Shown here: positions 1 to 9,306 of the stretch, one piece after another
Numbering within the stretch: the first letter of the stretch is position 1
How the letters are laid out: every line of letters begins with the position of its first letter
Assembly (NCBI RefSeq): GCF_000484535.1
Contig: NC_022600.1
Coordinates: 1,860,001-1,924,000 of the forward strand
DNA length: 64,000 bases
Direction: 5' to 3'
From: Gloeobacter kilaueensis JS1
GTDB lineage: Bacteria; Cyanobacteriota; Cyanobacteriia; Gloeobacterales; Gloeobacteraceae
Notes under the pieces: generated by a model
Database searches by the model: none
Told to the model about the DNA's origin: nothing
Seen by the model: the letters and a program-made list of their open reading frames with translations, nothing else
Translations under genes and position numbers: made by a program

Positions 1-65
1 GAATTCGTAGTATTGTTAAGCAATTGCCAGCGCGCACGACACACTGCCCGGTTTTTGTGAGGTAG

Positions 66-1067
66 ATGATGGTCCAAGAAAAATTACCCCCCACGCGCTT
101 TGCGCTCGATCGCCAGGAAGCTTTGATTCTTTATCGCGACATGATCCTCGGTCGCACCTTCGAGGATACCTGTGCCCGGATGTACTACCGGGGCAAGATG
201 TTTGGCTTTGTTCATCTTTATAACGGTCAGGAAGCGGTTTCGACCGGTGTGATCAAGTCGATGCGGTCCGACGACTACGTTTGCAGCACCTACCGCGACC
301 ACGTCCACGCCCTTTCGACGGGACTGACGCCCCGCTCGGTGATGGCGGAACTGTTCGGCAAGGCGACCGGTTGCTCGAAGGGCCGGGGCGGCTCGATGCA
401 CCTGTTTTCGGCGGAGCACAACTTTTTGGGCGGCTACGCCTTTGTCGCCGAGGGGATTCCGGTAGCGACCGGCGCGGCCTTTGCCGCCAAGTACCGGGGC
501 ACCGACCAGGTGACCGCCTGTTTTTTTGGCGACGGAGCCAGCAACAACGGCCAGTTCTTTGAATGCCTGAACATGGCGGCGCTCTGGAATCTGCCCATCC
601 TCTACGTCGTCGAGAACAACCTCTGGTCGATCGGCATGTACCACCCCCGCGCCTCCTCGATCACCGATATCTACCGCAAGGCCGACGCCTTCGGCATTCC
701 GGGGGTGCGGGTAGACGGAATGGACGTGCTCGCCGTGCGCGATGTGGCCAAAGAGGCGATCCAGCGCGCCCGCGCCGGCGAAGGGCCGACGCTCATCGAA
801 TGCACCACCTACCGCTTCCGGGGCCACTCCCTCGCCGATCCGGACGAGTTGCGCGATCCAGCCGAAAAAGAGTTCTGGCGTCAGCAAGACCCGATCCCGC
901 GCCTCGCCGCCTTTATCGCCGAGCAGGGCTTCGCCGGTCCCGACGAATTGAAGCTCATCGATCAGGAGATCCGATCCGAGGTCGAGGAGGCGGTCGTCTT
1001 TGCCGAGGAGTCGCCGGAGCCGCCGGTGGACGAGCTGTATCGCTTTCAGTTTGCAGAGGACGAGTAA
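66..1067 (+). CDS. pdhA: Pyruvate dehydrogenase E1 component, alpha subunit
   Basis: 333 aa, the usual length of a stand-alone E1 alpha. It forms the alpha2beta2 thiamine-diphosphate decarboxylase of the pyruvate dehydrogenase complex, which oxidises pyruvate to acetyl-CoA in the cytoplasm. The ThDP/Mg motif is visible as GDGASNNG followed about 25 residues later by VVENN (about residues 158-192). The phosphorylation-loop-like stretch YRFRGHS and the early GQEAV segment are also typical. The start is the first of two adjacent ATGs, preceded by TGAGG. pdhB follows after a 5-base gap, so the two subunits are co-transcribed. The first 65 bases of the window hold only its leader; I see no convincing promoter there. 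Confidence 0.96.
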   Translation: MMVQEKLPPTRFALDRQEALILYRDMILGRTFEDTCARMYYRGKMFGFVHLYNGQEAVSTGVIKSMRSDDYVCSTYRDHVHALSTGLTPRSVMAELFGKATGCSKGRGGSMHLFSAEHNFLGGYAFVAEGIPVATGAAFAAKYRGTDQVTACFFGDGASNNGQFFECLNMAALWNLPILYVVENNLWSIGMYHPRASSITDIYRKADAFGIPGVRVDGMDVLAVRDVAKEAIQRARAGEGPTLIECTTYRFRGHSLADPDELRDPAEKEFWRQQDPIPRLAAFIAEQGFAGPDELKLIDQEIRSEVEEAVVFAEESPEPPVDELYRFQFAEDE

Positions 1068-1072
1068 CTTCG

Positions 1073-2059
1073 ATGGCAGTCAAACTTTTTTTTGAAGCCC
1101 TCCACGACGCGCTCCAGGAGGAGATGCGCCGCGACCCCAATGTTTATGTGCTGGGCGAGGATGTCGGCCACTACGGCGGCTCCTACAAAGTCACCAAAGA
1201 CCTGCACAAAGAATTTGGCGACCTGCGTTTGCTCGACACGCCCATCTGTGAGAACGCCTTTACTGGTATGGCGGTCGGTTCGGCGATGTGCGGTCTTAGG
1301 CCCGTGATCGAGGGGATGAACATGGGCTTTTTGCTTCTGGCCTTCAACCAGATCGCCAACAACGGCGGCATGTTGCGCTACACCAGCGGCGGCCAGTTCA
1401 AGATCCCGATCGTCGTGCGCGGTCCGGGCGGCGTCGGGCGGCAGTTGGGAGCCGAGCACTCCCAGCGGCTCGAAGGTTACTTCAACAACGTTCCTGGCCT
1501 CAAGATCGTCCACACCTCGACCGTCTACAACGCCAAGGGCTTATTAAAATCGGCGATCCGCGACGACAACCCGGTGATGTTCTTCGAGCACGTGCTTCTG
1601 TACAACCTCAAAGAAGAGATCCCCGACGAGGAGTACCTCCTGCCCCTCGACAAAGCGGAGATCGTCCGTCCGGGCCGGGATGTGACGATTCTTACCTATG
1701 GCCGGATGCGCCACCACTGCACCCAGGCGCTGGGAGCTTTGATCGAGAGCGACATCGACCCTGAAATTATCGACCTCATCTCACTCAAGCCCCTCGATCT
1801 AGAGACGATCGGCGCATCGGTCAAAAAGACCCACCGGGTCGTGATCGTCGAGGAGGACATGAAGTCCGGCGGCGTCGGCGCTGAGATCGTCGCCTCGATC
1901 GACGAGCACTTTTTTGACTACCTCGATGCGCCGGTGGTGCGCCTCGCCTCCAAGGACGTGCCGGTGCCCTACAACGGTCGGATGGAAGCGGCGGTGATCC
2001 CCCAGCCGGAGGACATCGTGCGCACCGTCGAGAACCTGCTCAGCCTGCAACCGGCTTAA
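1073..2059 (+). CDS. pdhB: Pyruvate dehydrogenase E1 component, beta subunit
   Basis: 328 aa. Partner of the upstream E1 alpha in the pyruvate dehydrogenase complex. The open frame continues far upstream, but the ATG at 1073 begins the family-typical N-terminus [18 protein letters not shown], so the longer frame is rejected. Family landmarks include [11 protein letters not shown] near the N-terminus, [28 protein letters not shown], and a C-terminal transketolase domain with [16 protein letters not shown]. It ends 5 bases before the stop of the convergent cytochrome gene, so there is no room for a dedicated terminator. Confidence 0.96.
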   Translation: MAVKLFFEALHDALQEEMRRDPNVYVLGEDVGHYGGSYKVTKDLHKEFGDLRLLDTPICENAFTGMAVGSAMCGLRPVIEGMNMGFLLLAFNQIANNGGMLRYTSGGQFKIPIVVRGPGGVGRQLGAEHSQRLEGYFNNVPGLKIVHTSTVYNAKGLLKSAIRDDNPVMFFEHVLLYNLKEEIPDEEYLLPLDKAEIVRPGRDVTILTYGRMRHHCTQALGALIESDIDPEIIDLISLKPLDLETIGASVKKTHRVVIVEEDMKSGGVGAEIVASIDEHFFDYLDAPVVRLASKDVPVPYNGRMEAAVIPQPEDIVRTVENLLSLQPA

Positions 2060-2064
2060 GGCGC

Positions 2065-3474
2065 TCAGCGGGTCGTCTCCGGAATCCGCAGGGACTTGAG
2101 AAATTCGACTATCGCCCGGCGGTCGGCTTCGCTCAGGGCGATAAAGCGCCTGCGGCTGGCGGTCGCCTCGCCGCCGTGGGCGGCAATGGCGTCGCTGAGG
2201 GTGGTGGCCCGTCCGTCGTGCAGCCAGGGTCCGGTGTCGCCCACCCCCCAGAGGGGCGGGGTGCGAAACTGCCTGCCCGGAATATACTCGCCGCCGGTAC
2301 TCAAAGTGGGGATCTCCTCCGCCAGAGTGGGGCCGAGGTCGTGGCGCTTGAGGTCGCTAAAAAGCGGCACGACCAGTTCGCCATTTTTTTTGCGGCGCAA
2401 CTGGGGCACCGCCGCGCTCGGGTTGCCCCGGTGATCGGTAAGATCCCTTGCAAAGCCGCGATCCGGGTAAAACGGATCTTCGATCTTGTAGAGCGAATCG
2501 GCGAGGGGGAGGGCCGGAACGTGGCAGGTGGCACACCCGGCAGTGCCGAAGAGCCGTTCGCCCCGCGCTATGGCCTCCTCGTTCAGTTCCGCCGTATCCT
2601 GCTGGGGCACGCGCAGGAAGGCCACGTAGAGCACGATTGCCGAGACGTTGCCGGCGCTCAGTTCGTCTTTGACGCCGTCGCCGTCGTTGTCTACGCCCCT
2701 GCCTGCGACTTCGCTGGGCTCCATGCCAAAGTGAAAATCCGCCGCCTCCAGGGTCATCGCCCGAATCGAATGGCTGTGCCCCTTCCAGCCAAAGGGCCGC
2801 ACCGTGAGGTCGCGATCGACGCCTGCGACCTGACGCCCATCGATCTGGCCGTTGGGCCGGGCGGTGAGCCGGCCAAAAAAGACGCCCTTGGCAACCAGCG
2901 GCACGCTCTGGGGCCGACCGGTCGCTTTTGCAGCGGCGAGGGCACGCTTGCGCTCTTCGCGCAATTCGGCGCTCATCTCGCGGGCCAATAGCTCGATATA
3001 ACCGCTGCCGAAGGAGGAGGGCGGGTTGCGGAAGGTGCCCCGGCTCGCTGCCCCCGGCGAGACGCCTGAGAGTTTGAAGGCGGTGGCGACGAAGCCCCCG
3101 GCCCCGCCGTCGGAGTCGGCCTTCGACTGCAGGCTCGCACTCAGGCCGGTGTTGTTGTGGCATTCGAGGCAGGACTGCGAGTCGAGCCCCCGGAAGCGAA
3201 AGAAGGGACTGCCGGGCCGCAGGTGGGCGCGCCTTGGATCGCCGTGGCCGTCGAGGCGATTGAAGGGAGCCTGAAAGAGGCTTGAGCCCCGCGCAAACAA
3301 CTGGGCAAAGGTGTAGCGCCCGGCGTCTACCTTGTCTTGATCGGTGTCGATGTCGGGGGCAATCGCCGGTTGATCGCCGTAGTCGAGGCCACCGGCCAGA
3401 CTGTGCCCGGCGACGGCAAGGGTGCCCAGCAGGAGGAGGGCGGCGAGGGGCGGGGCAATGTTTTGCTTTGGCAT
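2065..3474 (-). CDS. Periplasmic di-heme cytochrome c (MauG/CcpA superfamily, DUF1111-like)
   Basis: 469 aa from the ATG at 3474; a TTG 18 bases upstream would add MLSHTK and is less likely. MPKQNIAPPLAALLLLGTLA is a classical signal peptide, so the protein is exported. Two CxxCH heme sites are seen: CLECH in the first third and CATCH near residue 315. The C-terminal block FRTPPLWGVGDTGPWLHDGR and a following HGGEA are characteristic of the di-heme peroxidase / putative thiol oxidoreductase group. The electron partner and substrate cannot be read from sequence. It lies 18 bases downstream of an OprB porin in the same operon. A peroxidase-like or metal-redox role is inference. Confidence 0.8.
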   Translation of the reverse strand: MPKQNIAPPLAALLLLGTLAVAGHSLAGGLDYGDQPAIAPDIDTDQDKVDAGRYTFAQLFARGSSLFQAPFNRLDGHGDPRRAHLRPGSPFFRFRGLDSQSCLECHNNTGLSASLQSKADSDGGAGGFVATAFKLSGVSPGAASRGTFRNPPSSFGSGYIELLAREMSAELREERKRALAAAKATGRPQSVPLVAKGVFFGRLTARPNGQIDGRQVAGVDRDLTVRPFGWKGHSHSIRAMTLEAADFHFGMEPSEVAGRGVDNDGDGVKDELSAGNVSAIVLYVAFLRVPQQDTAELNEEAIARGERLFGTAGCATCHVPALPLADSLYKIEDPFYPDRGFARDLTDHRGNPSAAVPQLRRKKNGELVVPLFSDLKRHDLGPTLAEEIPTLSTGGEYIPGRQFRTPPLWGVGDTGPWLHDGRATTLSDAIAAHGGEATASRRRFIALSEADRRAIVEFLKSLRIPETTR

Positions 3475-3492
3475 CTTGGTGTGTGACAGCAA

Positions 3493-5373
3493 TCAGAAGG
3501 TGAATACCGCCCGCAGCGCCGCGTTGATAAACAGCGGATTGACCGCGACGCTGTGGGGGGCAAAGATGAACTGCAGATCCGGGGTGACGCTCAGGCGCTC
3601 ATCGATGGCAAGTCGCCAGAACAGCTCGACATCGGTCTCGCTGCCGCTGTCGGCGGTGAGCGGTGTGGCGGTACCGGCGGCGGGACTGGTAGAACCGAGC
3701 GCCCGGCTCGGATCGATGCTGCCGGTGGCGCTGAAGACGTGGGTGGGCTGGCCCACGGCGAGGCCCAGGGCGTTTTTCGGCCCACCCAGACCGGCAAAGA
3801 CAGCGCCCAACTGCCACATGCTGCTCGCCGCCGTGCCGCTGCCGCCCAAAAGGCCGTTGTCGCCCAGATTGGTGTTGGCGGTGGCGTAGCGGGCAAAAAG
3901 GCCGAGTCCAGGGGAGGCGGCCCACTCGGCGTTGAAGGCAAAGACACTGGTCGCAGCGTTGCCCACGAGCGGCACGTCCTCGGGCTGGATCACCGCGTTG
4001 GCCGGGTCGATGCCCACAAAAAAGAGCGGCACCGTGTAACGGCTGTACTGCAGCCGCACCGCCAGGTTGGGGGCAGGCTGGATCTCCAGTTCACCGACGA
4101 TCTGGTTGAGATCGCCCGTCACCCCACCCCGGCCAAAGCTGCGGGCAAGGCCGCCCTCGCCCGCGTTGTAGACGGCCCGAAGAGCCACCGCCGGGCTGAT
4201 TTGCCAGTCGAAGCCAAAGCCGGGGCTGGTTTCAAGAATTGGGTTCTGGCCGGGAGTGTTGCCCACCACGCCCAACAGGAGCCGGTTGCGGGTAAAAAAT
4301 GTCGAGGAAAAGTCGGTGAGATCGTTGCCTGCGAAGCTGTTGCGATCGACGATATCGCGCGGGTCGAGGGCCGGGCCAACGTAGTAGCGAAAGTTGGGGC
4401 CAAAGGCGGTGCTGCTGTACTGGATCTTGTCGAAGTCGAGCAGCATGCGGCCCTTAAAATCTCCCGCATCGCCGCCGTAGGAGAGGCCGCCGAAGTAGTA
4501 GGTGGCGAAGGCCGGGTCGGTGCCCGCCACCCCTCCCAGCCGCACCTGCAATAGGTCGTCGCCGGTGAAGCTGGTGAGCAGGTTCAGACGGGTGCGGGCA
4601 ATAAAAGTGACGTTGTTGACATTGCCGGGAATATTGTTTTCCTGGTGGGTGAGGCCGCCGATCACCCCGATGCTGCCGTCGCTGCTCGCCGCCACGATGT
4701 TCGGGTTGTGCTGGGCGGCCTGGGCGTCGGCCACCGAGAACGCCCCCAACAGAAGCCGCGCCCCGCCTGTCGAACCGTTCGCCGCCCCCGCCGCAAAGAT
4801 CGTTCCCCCGGCGTTGCCGCCGTTGACCGCCATCACGATGTTGCCGGCGAGTTTGGCGGTGATCGAAAATTGCTCGCCTTCCAGGCGCTTTGCCTGGTTT
4901 TCGAGCGAACGCACCCGGCCTTTGAGCACGCTCAATTCGGTCGCAAAGCTCAGGCGCAACTGTTCGAGGGTGTTGAATTCCTCGCGGCTCACCCGCTCGC
5001 TTTTGCTCTCGGCCACCAGCTCATCGACCTGCTGCAAAAAGGCGCGCAGGCCAAGGGCAAATTCGTAGCGGCTGAGAGGACGGCTCCCGCCGAAGCGGCC
5101 ATCCGCTTCGCCCTTGAGGATCGGGTGGTGGGCGCTGAGGTTTTGGACGGCCCGGTACGCCCAGTGCTCCGGCGGCACGTCGTCGAGGTCGTTCACCGCC
5201 GCCTGGGCCACCGCCTCGCCGCCGAGTTCCGCCCTCGCCGCCGCTTCCTCCGAAGGGCGGCCCTCGATCGCATCGAGGCTGAGCACGGGCAATTCTTCCT
5301 CTGCCCGCAGCGCCGTAGCACTCAGCCCGAGAGCCAACAATCCGTAGAGCAGGACGTGGGGCAGTGTTTTCAT
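3493..5373 (-). CDS. Outer-membrane porin, SLH domain plus OprB-type barrel (copy 2)
   Basis: 626 aa. MKTLPHVLLYGLLALGLSATA is a signal peptide. Residues about 65-115 form one SLH motif (PPEHWAYRAVQNLSAHHPIL ... RPLSRYEFALGL) that anchors cyanobacterial porins to the peptidoglycan-linked polymer. A coiled-coil linker follows (about 115-170, EEFNTLEQLRLSFATELSVL), then a long beta-rich OprB barrel ending in aromatic ALRAVFTF, as expected for an outer-membrane signature. The family is cyanobacterial 'iron uptake porin / carbohydrate-selective porin'; the transported solute is not predictable. It sits 4 bases downstream of a paralogous porin and 18 bases upstream of the di-heme cytochrome, implying one envelope operon. 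Confidence 0.9.
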   Translation of the reverse strand: MKTLPHVLLYGLLALGLSATALRAEEELPVLSLDAIEGRPSEEAAARAELGGEAVAQAAVNDLDDVPPEHWAYRAVQNLSAHHPILKGEADGRFGGSRPLSRYEFALGLRAFLQQVDELVAESKSERVSREEFNTLEQLRLSFATELSVLKGRVRSLENQAKRLEGEQFSITAKLAGNIVMAVNGGNAGGTIFAAGAANGSTGGARLLLGAFSVADAQAAQHNPNIVAASSDGSIGVIGGLTHQENNIPGNVNNVTFIARTRLNLLTSFTGDDLLQVRLGGVAGTDPAFATYYFGGLSYGGDAGDFKGRMLLDFDKIQYSSTAFGPNFRYYVGPALDPRDIVDRNSFAGNDLTDFSSTFFTRNRLLLGVVGNTPGQNPILETSPGFGFDWQISPAVALRAVYNAGEGGLARSFGRGGVTGDLNQIVGELEIQPAPNLAVRLQYSRYTVPLFFVGIDPANAVIQPEDVPLVGNAATSVFAFNAEWAASPGLGLFARYATANTNLGDNGLLGGSGTAASSMWQLGAVFAGLGGPKNALGLAVGQPTHVFSATGSIDPSRALGSTSPAAGTATPLTADSGSETDVELFWRLAIDERLSVTPDLQFIFAPHSVAVNPLFINAALRAVFTF

Positions 5374-5377
5374 GACT

Positions 5378-7045
5378 TCAAAAGCGCAGAATGCCGACGA
5401 CGCTGCCGACGGTGAGCAGTGGGTTGGTGTAGACGTTGCCCGGCTGGGAAATCAGTTGCAAGTCGGGCTTGATCGTGATCCGGTCGCTGAGGGCGTACTG
5501 ATAAAAAAGCTCGAAGTTGGTCTGGGTGCCGGTATCAGCGAGCAGGCCCGCCCCAGGAGCGTAAATGTGAATCGGCTGGCCGATGGCGACGCCGATGCGG
5601 TCGGCGACGCTGCCAAAGACCCGGCCAATCACCAGCGCCGTTGACCAGCTGCTGATGCGGGCGTCGCCCGCCTGGCCGCCGTTGGTGACGAGGCCATAGC
5701 CCAGCCTGCCGTTGATGCCCACGTCGTTGCTGATCTGCCAATCGACGCTCAAAGCGAGGGCGTTGGCGACGCCGGGAGCACCGCCGGTAATCAGATTGGC
5801 AAAGGTCTCGGGCACCTCGTCGAGCACCGTGCCCGTTGCGCCAAAGCCGCCGTTGCGGCTCGCCCGGTTGTAGAGCAACTGCAGCGTCAGGTTGTCGGCG
5901 GGGCGAAATTCGACTTCGGCGAGAAACTGGTTGTCGCCGCCAAAAAGTCCCCCGGCGAAGGGTCCGCCCTCCGCCCGGTTCTGTCCGCCTTTGAGGGCCA
6001 TGTAGGCGGCGCGCACGCTTAGGGATTCCGAGGCGTACCAGTCGAGGGCTGCCCCCGAACCTTTCTCCTCGCCGCGCGGCAAAAATTCGAGGGGGTTGCT
6101 CTGGAAGCTGTGGCGCAGGAAGGCCGTCGCGTTGATGTCGGCGATCGCACTGCGGCCAATAAATTCACGCGGTTCGAGGCGGGGACCGACGATGAGGCGC
6201 ACATCCCCTGAGCCAATCGGGAAGTTGTAATAAAATTCGTCGATCGCCACCCGAGCGAGCACACTCGGGGTCGGATTGCCCGGCTCACCGCTCAAGTCGG
6301 TGTTAGAACCGGCGAAGTTGAAGATCCGGCCACCGCCGTAGGCGCTGGTGGCCGAGCTGCCCGCCTCGCCGCGAATCAAAATTTCCAGTAAATCGCGGCC
6401 CGTAAAGCTGGCGGTGAGTTTGAAGTCGGTGCGCACGGCGAGCGACAGCGGCACCTGGCCACTGCTACGGCGGGCGGCGGTGCTGCCGTCCTCGCTGCCG
6501 TAGTCGGGATTGTCGAGGCCGTACTCCTCCTCGAAGGCACCGCTGCGGTTGAGGGGCGTGGGCGAGAGATCCCGCGCCGCCGTACCGGCGGAAAGACCGA
6601 CGTAGACCGCCCCGCTCATCTTGACGATGGGCGAGAACGACTCGGCCTGCAGTCGGGCGATGCGCGTCTCGAGCGCTTCGATGCGCCCTTCCATCGAGGC
6701 GAGCATGGGCCGGTACTCCTGCTGCAGGCGGCTTACCGCCTCCAGATCGGCGCGGGTTACCTCCTTGCCGCCGCTCAGCTCGCCGTTCATTCGGCCCAGT
6801 ACCTGATTGAGGCCGACCGCAAACTCGTAGCGGGTGAGCGGCTCATGGCTGTCGAAGGCCCGCTCAAGATCGGCGTTGTCCGCCCGGTAGGTCTCGATGA
6901 GATGCTGCAGCGCGCCGTAGGCCCACTGGCCCGGCTGCACGTCCTGCAGACTGTCCGCCGCCGGAACCGTCTGGGCACCTGCTGCCGCCTGGTTGACCGC
7001 CACCAGCAAAGCGGCCATCGCTGCGCACACGCTCGACTTCACCAC
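5378..7045 (-). CDS. Outer-membrane porin, SLH domain plus OprB-type barrel (copy 1)
   Basis: About 555 aa when started at a GTG at 7045 (VVKSSVCAAMAALLVAVNQA signal peptide). A longer frame begins with TTG at 7102, but that codon overlaps the -35 box of a strong promoter candidate, so the start must be downstream. An SLH motif lies near the N-terminus (QPGQWAYGALQHLIETY ... EPLTRYEFAVGL), followed by a short coiled coil (LQQEYRPMLASMEGRIEAL) and a beta-barrel with a C-terminal SVVGILRF. It is paralogous to the next porin with the same architecture, and first gene of the porin-porin-cytochrome operon. The exact GTG (7045 or 7042) is unsure and the ribosome-binding site is weak. Confidence 0.88.
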   Translation of the reverse strand: MVKSSVCAAMAALLVAVNQAAAGAQTVPAADSLQDVQPGQWAYGALQHLIETYRADNADLERAFDSHEPLTRYEFAVGLNQVLGRMNGELSGGKEVTRADLEAVSRLQQEYRPMLASMEGRIEALETRIARLQAESFSPIVKMSGAVYVGLSAGTAARDLSPTPLNRSGAFEEEYGLDNPDYGSEDGSTAARRSSGQVPLSLAVRTDFKLTASFTGRDLLEILIRGEAGSSATSAYGGGRIFNFAGSNTDLSGEPGNPTPSVLARVAIDEFYYNFPIGSGDVRLIVGPRLEPREFIGRSAIADINATAFLRHSFQSNPLEFLPRGEEKGSGAALDWYASESLSVRAAYMALKGGQNRAEGGPFAGGLFGGDNQFLAEVEFRPADNLTLQLLYNRASRNGGFGATGTVLDEVPETFANLITGGAPGVANALALSVDWQISNDVGINGRLGYGLVTNGGQAGDARISSWSTALVIGRVFGSVADRIGVAIGQPIHIYAPGAGLLADTGTQTNFELFYQYALSDRITIKPDLQLISQPGNVYTNPLLTVGSVVGILRF

Positions 7046-7073
7046 TGCATCAGAGAGGATCGAGAACGGACTA

Positions 7074-7102
7074 CCTATAGCACCCTGAAAGCTTAATAGC
7101 AA
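7074..7102 (-). promoter_or_regulatory. Sigma70-type promoter for the porin operon
   Basis: On the minus strand, TTGCTA (7102-7097) and TATAGG (7079-7074) are separated by exactly 17 bases, and TG precedes the -10 by one base, making it an extended -10. Predicted transcription start is near 7067, about 22 bases before the GTG start. No operator-like palindrome is obvious nearby. Confidence 0.5.
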
Positions 7103-7248
7103 TGACTCTCAACAGGGAATCACGCTTAAGTAGCAGCCGAAGAGTCCGGAACGTGTGCAGGACACGAAGAGCAGCGATCGGTGGATCCTTGAAGTTCGCC
7201 CTGCGCTGACATCCGATCCCTACAGGTTTGCTAACGGATCCCAGACTA

Positions 7249-7278
7249 TTGCAAATAAATGCGATTTAGTCCTATGCT
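7249..7278 (+). promoter_or_regulatory. Candidate promoter for the small exported protein
   Basis: TTGCAA (7249-7254) and TATGCT (7273-7278) are 18 bases apart on the + strand. This is divergent from the porin promoter and about 35 bases before the ATG at 7313. It argues against an alternative ATG at 7259, which falls inside the spacer. Confidence 0.35.
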
Positions 7279-7312
7279 GATGCTCAGCAATTTTCACGAC
7301 GAAGAGCGAGCG

Positions 7313-7963
7313 ATGAAGGGTGCGTGGATAGGTGGGTTTGCTCTGGCTCTGCTCCTGGCGGGCGGGGCAATCGGTGCTGAGGACAAAGGCAGTGCTGCGG
7401 AGCGCCAGGCCGTCGAGACGCTGGTGGCCGCCTACAGCACTGCGGCCTCAGCCGCAGCCGACGGTGACTTCGAGCAGGCGCGCGAGGCGTTTCAAAACGC
7501 CCAGGCTCTGCGCGATTTTCACCGCGACAAGATCATGGCGAGCAGCCTGGTGGCGGCCCGCGAGATGACCGAGGCCGACACCACCGCCGAGCGCGTCCTC
7601 GCCTCCCTCACCCATCCAAATACCAGCGTCGCCAACCTCTTCGATCTGATGCAGCGCAAGATGGAAGCGGTCTACGCCACGCTCCCCAGCCCCCCTGCCA
7701 CCAGTTCGACGGAGGCGATCAAGCAGGTGCGCCAGCAGTTCGACGCCGCCCTCATCGAACTCAACGAGCGCGAGTTTCCCCAGGCGCTCGAATTTGTCGA
7801 GCGCGGTGCCTCCGCCCTCGAGGCCAACCACAGTCTGCTGGGCGATGCCGACTATACAAGGCTCAACACCTCAGTCGAAGCGGCGCGCAGCGCCCTTAAA
7901 AATCAGCAGTTTCGAGCCGCCCGCCGGGCGCTCGACGAGATCCTCGCTGCCCTCAACAAGTAG
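7313..7963 (+). CDS. Small exported alpha-helical protein of unknown function
   Basis: 216 aa from the ATG at 7313, preceded by GAAGAGCGAG; the same frame opens earlier at 7259 but the N-terminus MKGAWIGGFALALLLAGGA is a clean signal peptide ending near AIGAED. The mature part is almost wholly helical, Ala/Glu/Arg-rich and without cysteine, with loosely repeated units such as DFEQAREAFQNAQALRDF and EFPQALEFVERGASAL that recall TPR-like helical hairpins without a clear consensus. No enzyme motif is seen. It is probably periplasmic. The gene stands alone, divergent from the porin operon, with a candidate promoter upstream. Confidence 0.7.
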   Translation: MKGAWIGGFALALLLAGGAIGAEDKGSAAERQAVETLVAAYSTAASAAADGDFEQAREAFQNAQALRDFHRDKIMASSLVAAREMTEADTTAERVLASLTHPNTSVANLFDLMQRKMEAVYATLPSPPATSSTEAIKQVRQQFDAALIELNEREFPQALEFVERGASALEANHSLLGDADYTRLNTSVEAARSALKNQQFRAARRALDEILAALNK

Positions 7964-8185
7964 CGGCGGGAACCAATCGCCGCCGGCCACGTCCGGCACT
8001 GATAAGCTGGGGCGAGAGAGCCTGCGGCCAGCTGTCCTTCCAGAAAGCCGCCGGAAGCAAAATCCAAACCTTTCCTTCGCATTGACCGATATTTCCCCAA
8101 ATTGGGATTTAATAGGACTGTTCACGGTCTCCTCGTTGCGCTTACTCGTTGTCGCTCACTGTGCGCTGTCGATGCGAGCTTTTCG

Positions 8186-8773
8186 ATGAATGGCGGCACC
8201 CATGTAGCCATTGCCAACCTGAGTTATCTGACTTTGGGCCTGGTGGCCCAGAGCCAGACGGGCATGGATTTGCCGGTCGATTGGACCCATGTGGCGGTGG
8301 TCTCGCTGTCGGGGGTATTCGCTGACATCGATTGCCCGACCGCCTGGCTCGGGCTGCAGATCCCGCTTTTAGGACGTTTGCTGGAGCGCGCTTTGGGCCG
8401 GCGCGGCTGGACGCACACGTTCTGGGCGGCTCTGGCGTTCAGTCTGCCGTGGTCGCTCATCGACCGGAGCCTTGCCCTCGCCGCCCTGGCAGGCTATCTT
8501 TCACATCTTTTGGGAGACAGTTTGACCTGGCCGGGGCTGTTGCCCTGGCGGCCTCTGCGCCTGCCCTTTGGCATTGTTCTCTTTCGCAACGGCAGTTTTT
8601 GGGATGTCGTGATCGGGATGAGCGCGATTATTGGCAGCTGGATCTGCCTGGTGCATCGGGTCGGCTCCGCCGCCGCCCGCGCTATTCAAGATCCGCTGAC
8701 CTGGGGGATGATTCTGCTGTTGGTGGCGCTGTTGCCCGGCTGGCTGCTCTCGACGACGATTCGCCGCATCTAG
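8186..8773 (+). CDS. YdjM-like membrane-bound metal-dependent hydrolase (DUF457 family)
   Basis: 195 aa from the ATG at 8186 (MNGGTHVAIANLSYLTLG). A longer frame exists from 8102 but its extra residues look non-coding. Features of the LexA-regulated YdjM/DUF457 family are present: an N-terminal GGTHV segment, a DIDCP motif after the first hydrophobic stretch, RRGWTHTFW, then LSHLLGDSLT and GLLPWRPLR. At least four hydrophobic segments predict an inner-membrane protein. The His/Asp set suggests a metal site; the natural substrate is unknown for the family. It is a single gene, with no good terminator seen after it. Confidence 0.72.
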   Translation: MNGGTHVAIANLSYLTLGLVAQSQTGMDLPVDWTHVAVVSLSGVFADIDCPTAWLGLQIPLLGRLLERALGRRGWTHTFWAALAFSLPWSLIDRSLALAALAGYLSHLLGDSLTWPGLLPWRPLRLPFGIVLFRNGSFWDVVIGMSAIIGSWICLVHRVGSAAARAIQDPLTWGMILLLVALLPGWLLSTTIRRI

Positions 8774-9306
8774 TGCCCCTATCTGGTGCAGGCTTGCAAG
8801 CGAAACCGTGGATATAAACCTGAGTATAGTTGACACAATCAGCAGCTAGAATTCCCGGCCCATGGGCAACGGACCATTCGCCCCGCTGATAATAGCGATC
8901 AGGTCAACAAACGCTAACAAGGAAAATTCGCAAAACATTCTTCATGATCGAAGCTGGTTTTTTTTGCTACTGTTATGATTGTATTCCTCATTCTGAAATC
9001 CTCCTGCTTCCAGTATGCCTGCTTCGATCGTGTTTTTCTGTCCTGCTGACCAGAGTGCTCCCGACCAGTATCGGCAGTCCTGGTCGAGGTTCTTGTTTTT
9101 CACTGGTGGCGACGCTGCCGTTGCGTGCGCGCTCACGTCTACAGACGAGCAGACCTGAGCGTTTCTGCATGTAGCCTGTACCGGCGGCCTATAGAAATTC
9201 AGGCCGGTGCGTCGGGAACTTGAACAGGTCACAACCTCAGCGGAGGATGTGCCTGGCCATCAGATTGCGGTCTACTTCCCTTTCCCCCATTTTGAGGAGT
9301 CCTGAA
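8774..9306. other. 533-base intergenic region upstream of the LuxR-type regulator
   Basis: No convincing gene; short frames here lack starts and codon bias. The region contains a T-rich segment and an extended -10 element on the + strand (TG-T-TATGAT, 8971-8979) that would give a leader of roughly 320 bases before the regulator. An imperfect GC-rich inverted repeat lies at 9180-9212 (ACCGGCGGCCT ... AGGCCGGTGC) and could be a hairpin in that leader. A TTGACA hexamer at 8830-8835 has no properly spaced -10. The regulator's Shine-Dalgarno GAGGAG is at 9294-9299. Confidence 0.3.

Noticed and set aside
563-1072. 170-residue upstream extension of the pdhB frame
   Set aside because: It overlaps pdhA out of frame, is Arg/Pro-rich, and the ATG at 1073 gives the standard E1 beta N-terminus.
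3553-4554. 333-aa open frame on the + strand
   Set aside because: Antisense of the second porin; no recognisable domain or ribosome-binding site.
7964-8185. Possible terminator GCCGG ... CCGGC after the small exported protein
   Set aside because: Only a 5-bp stem with no T-run follows.
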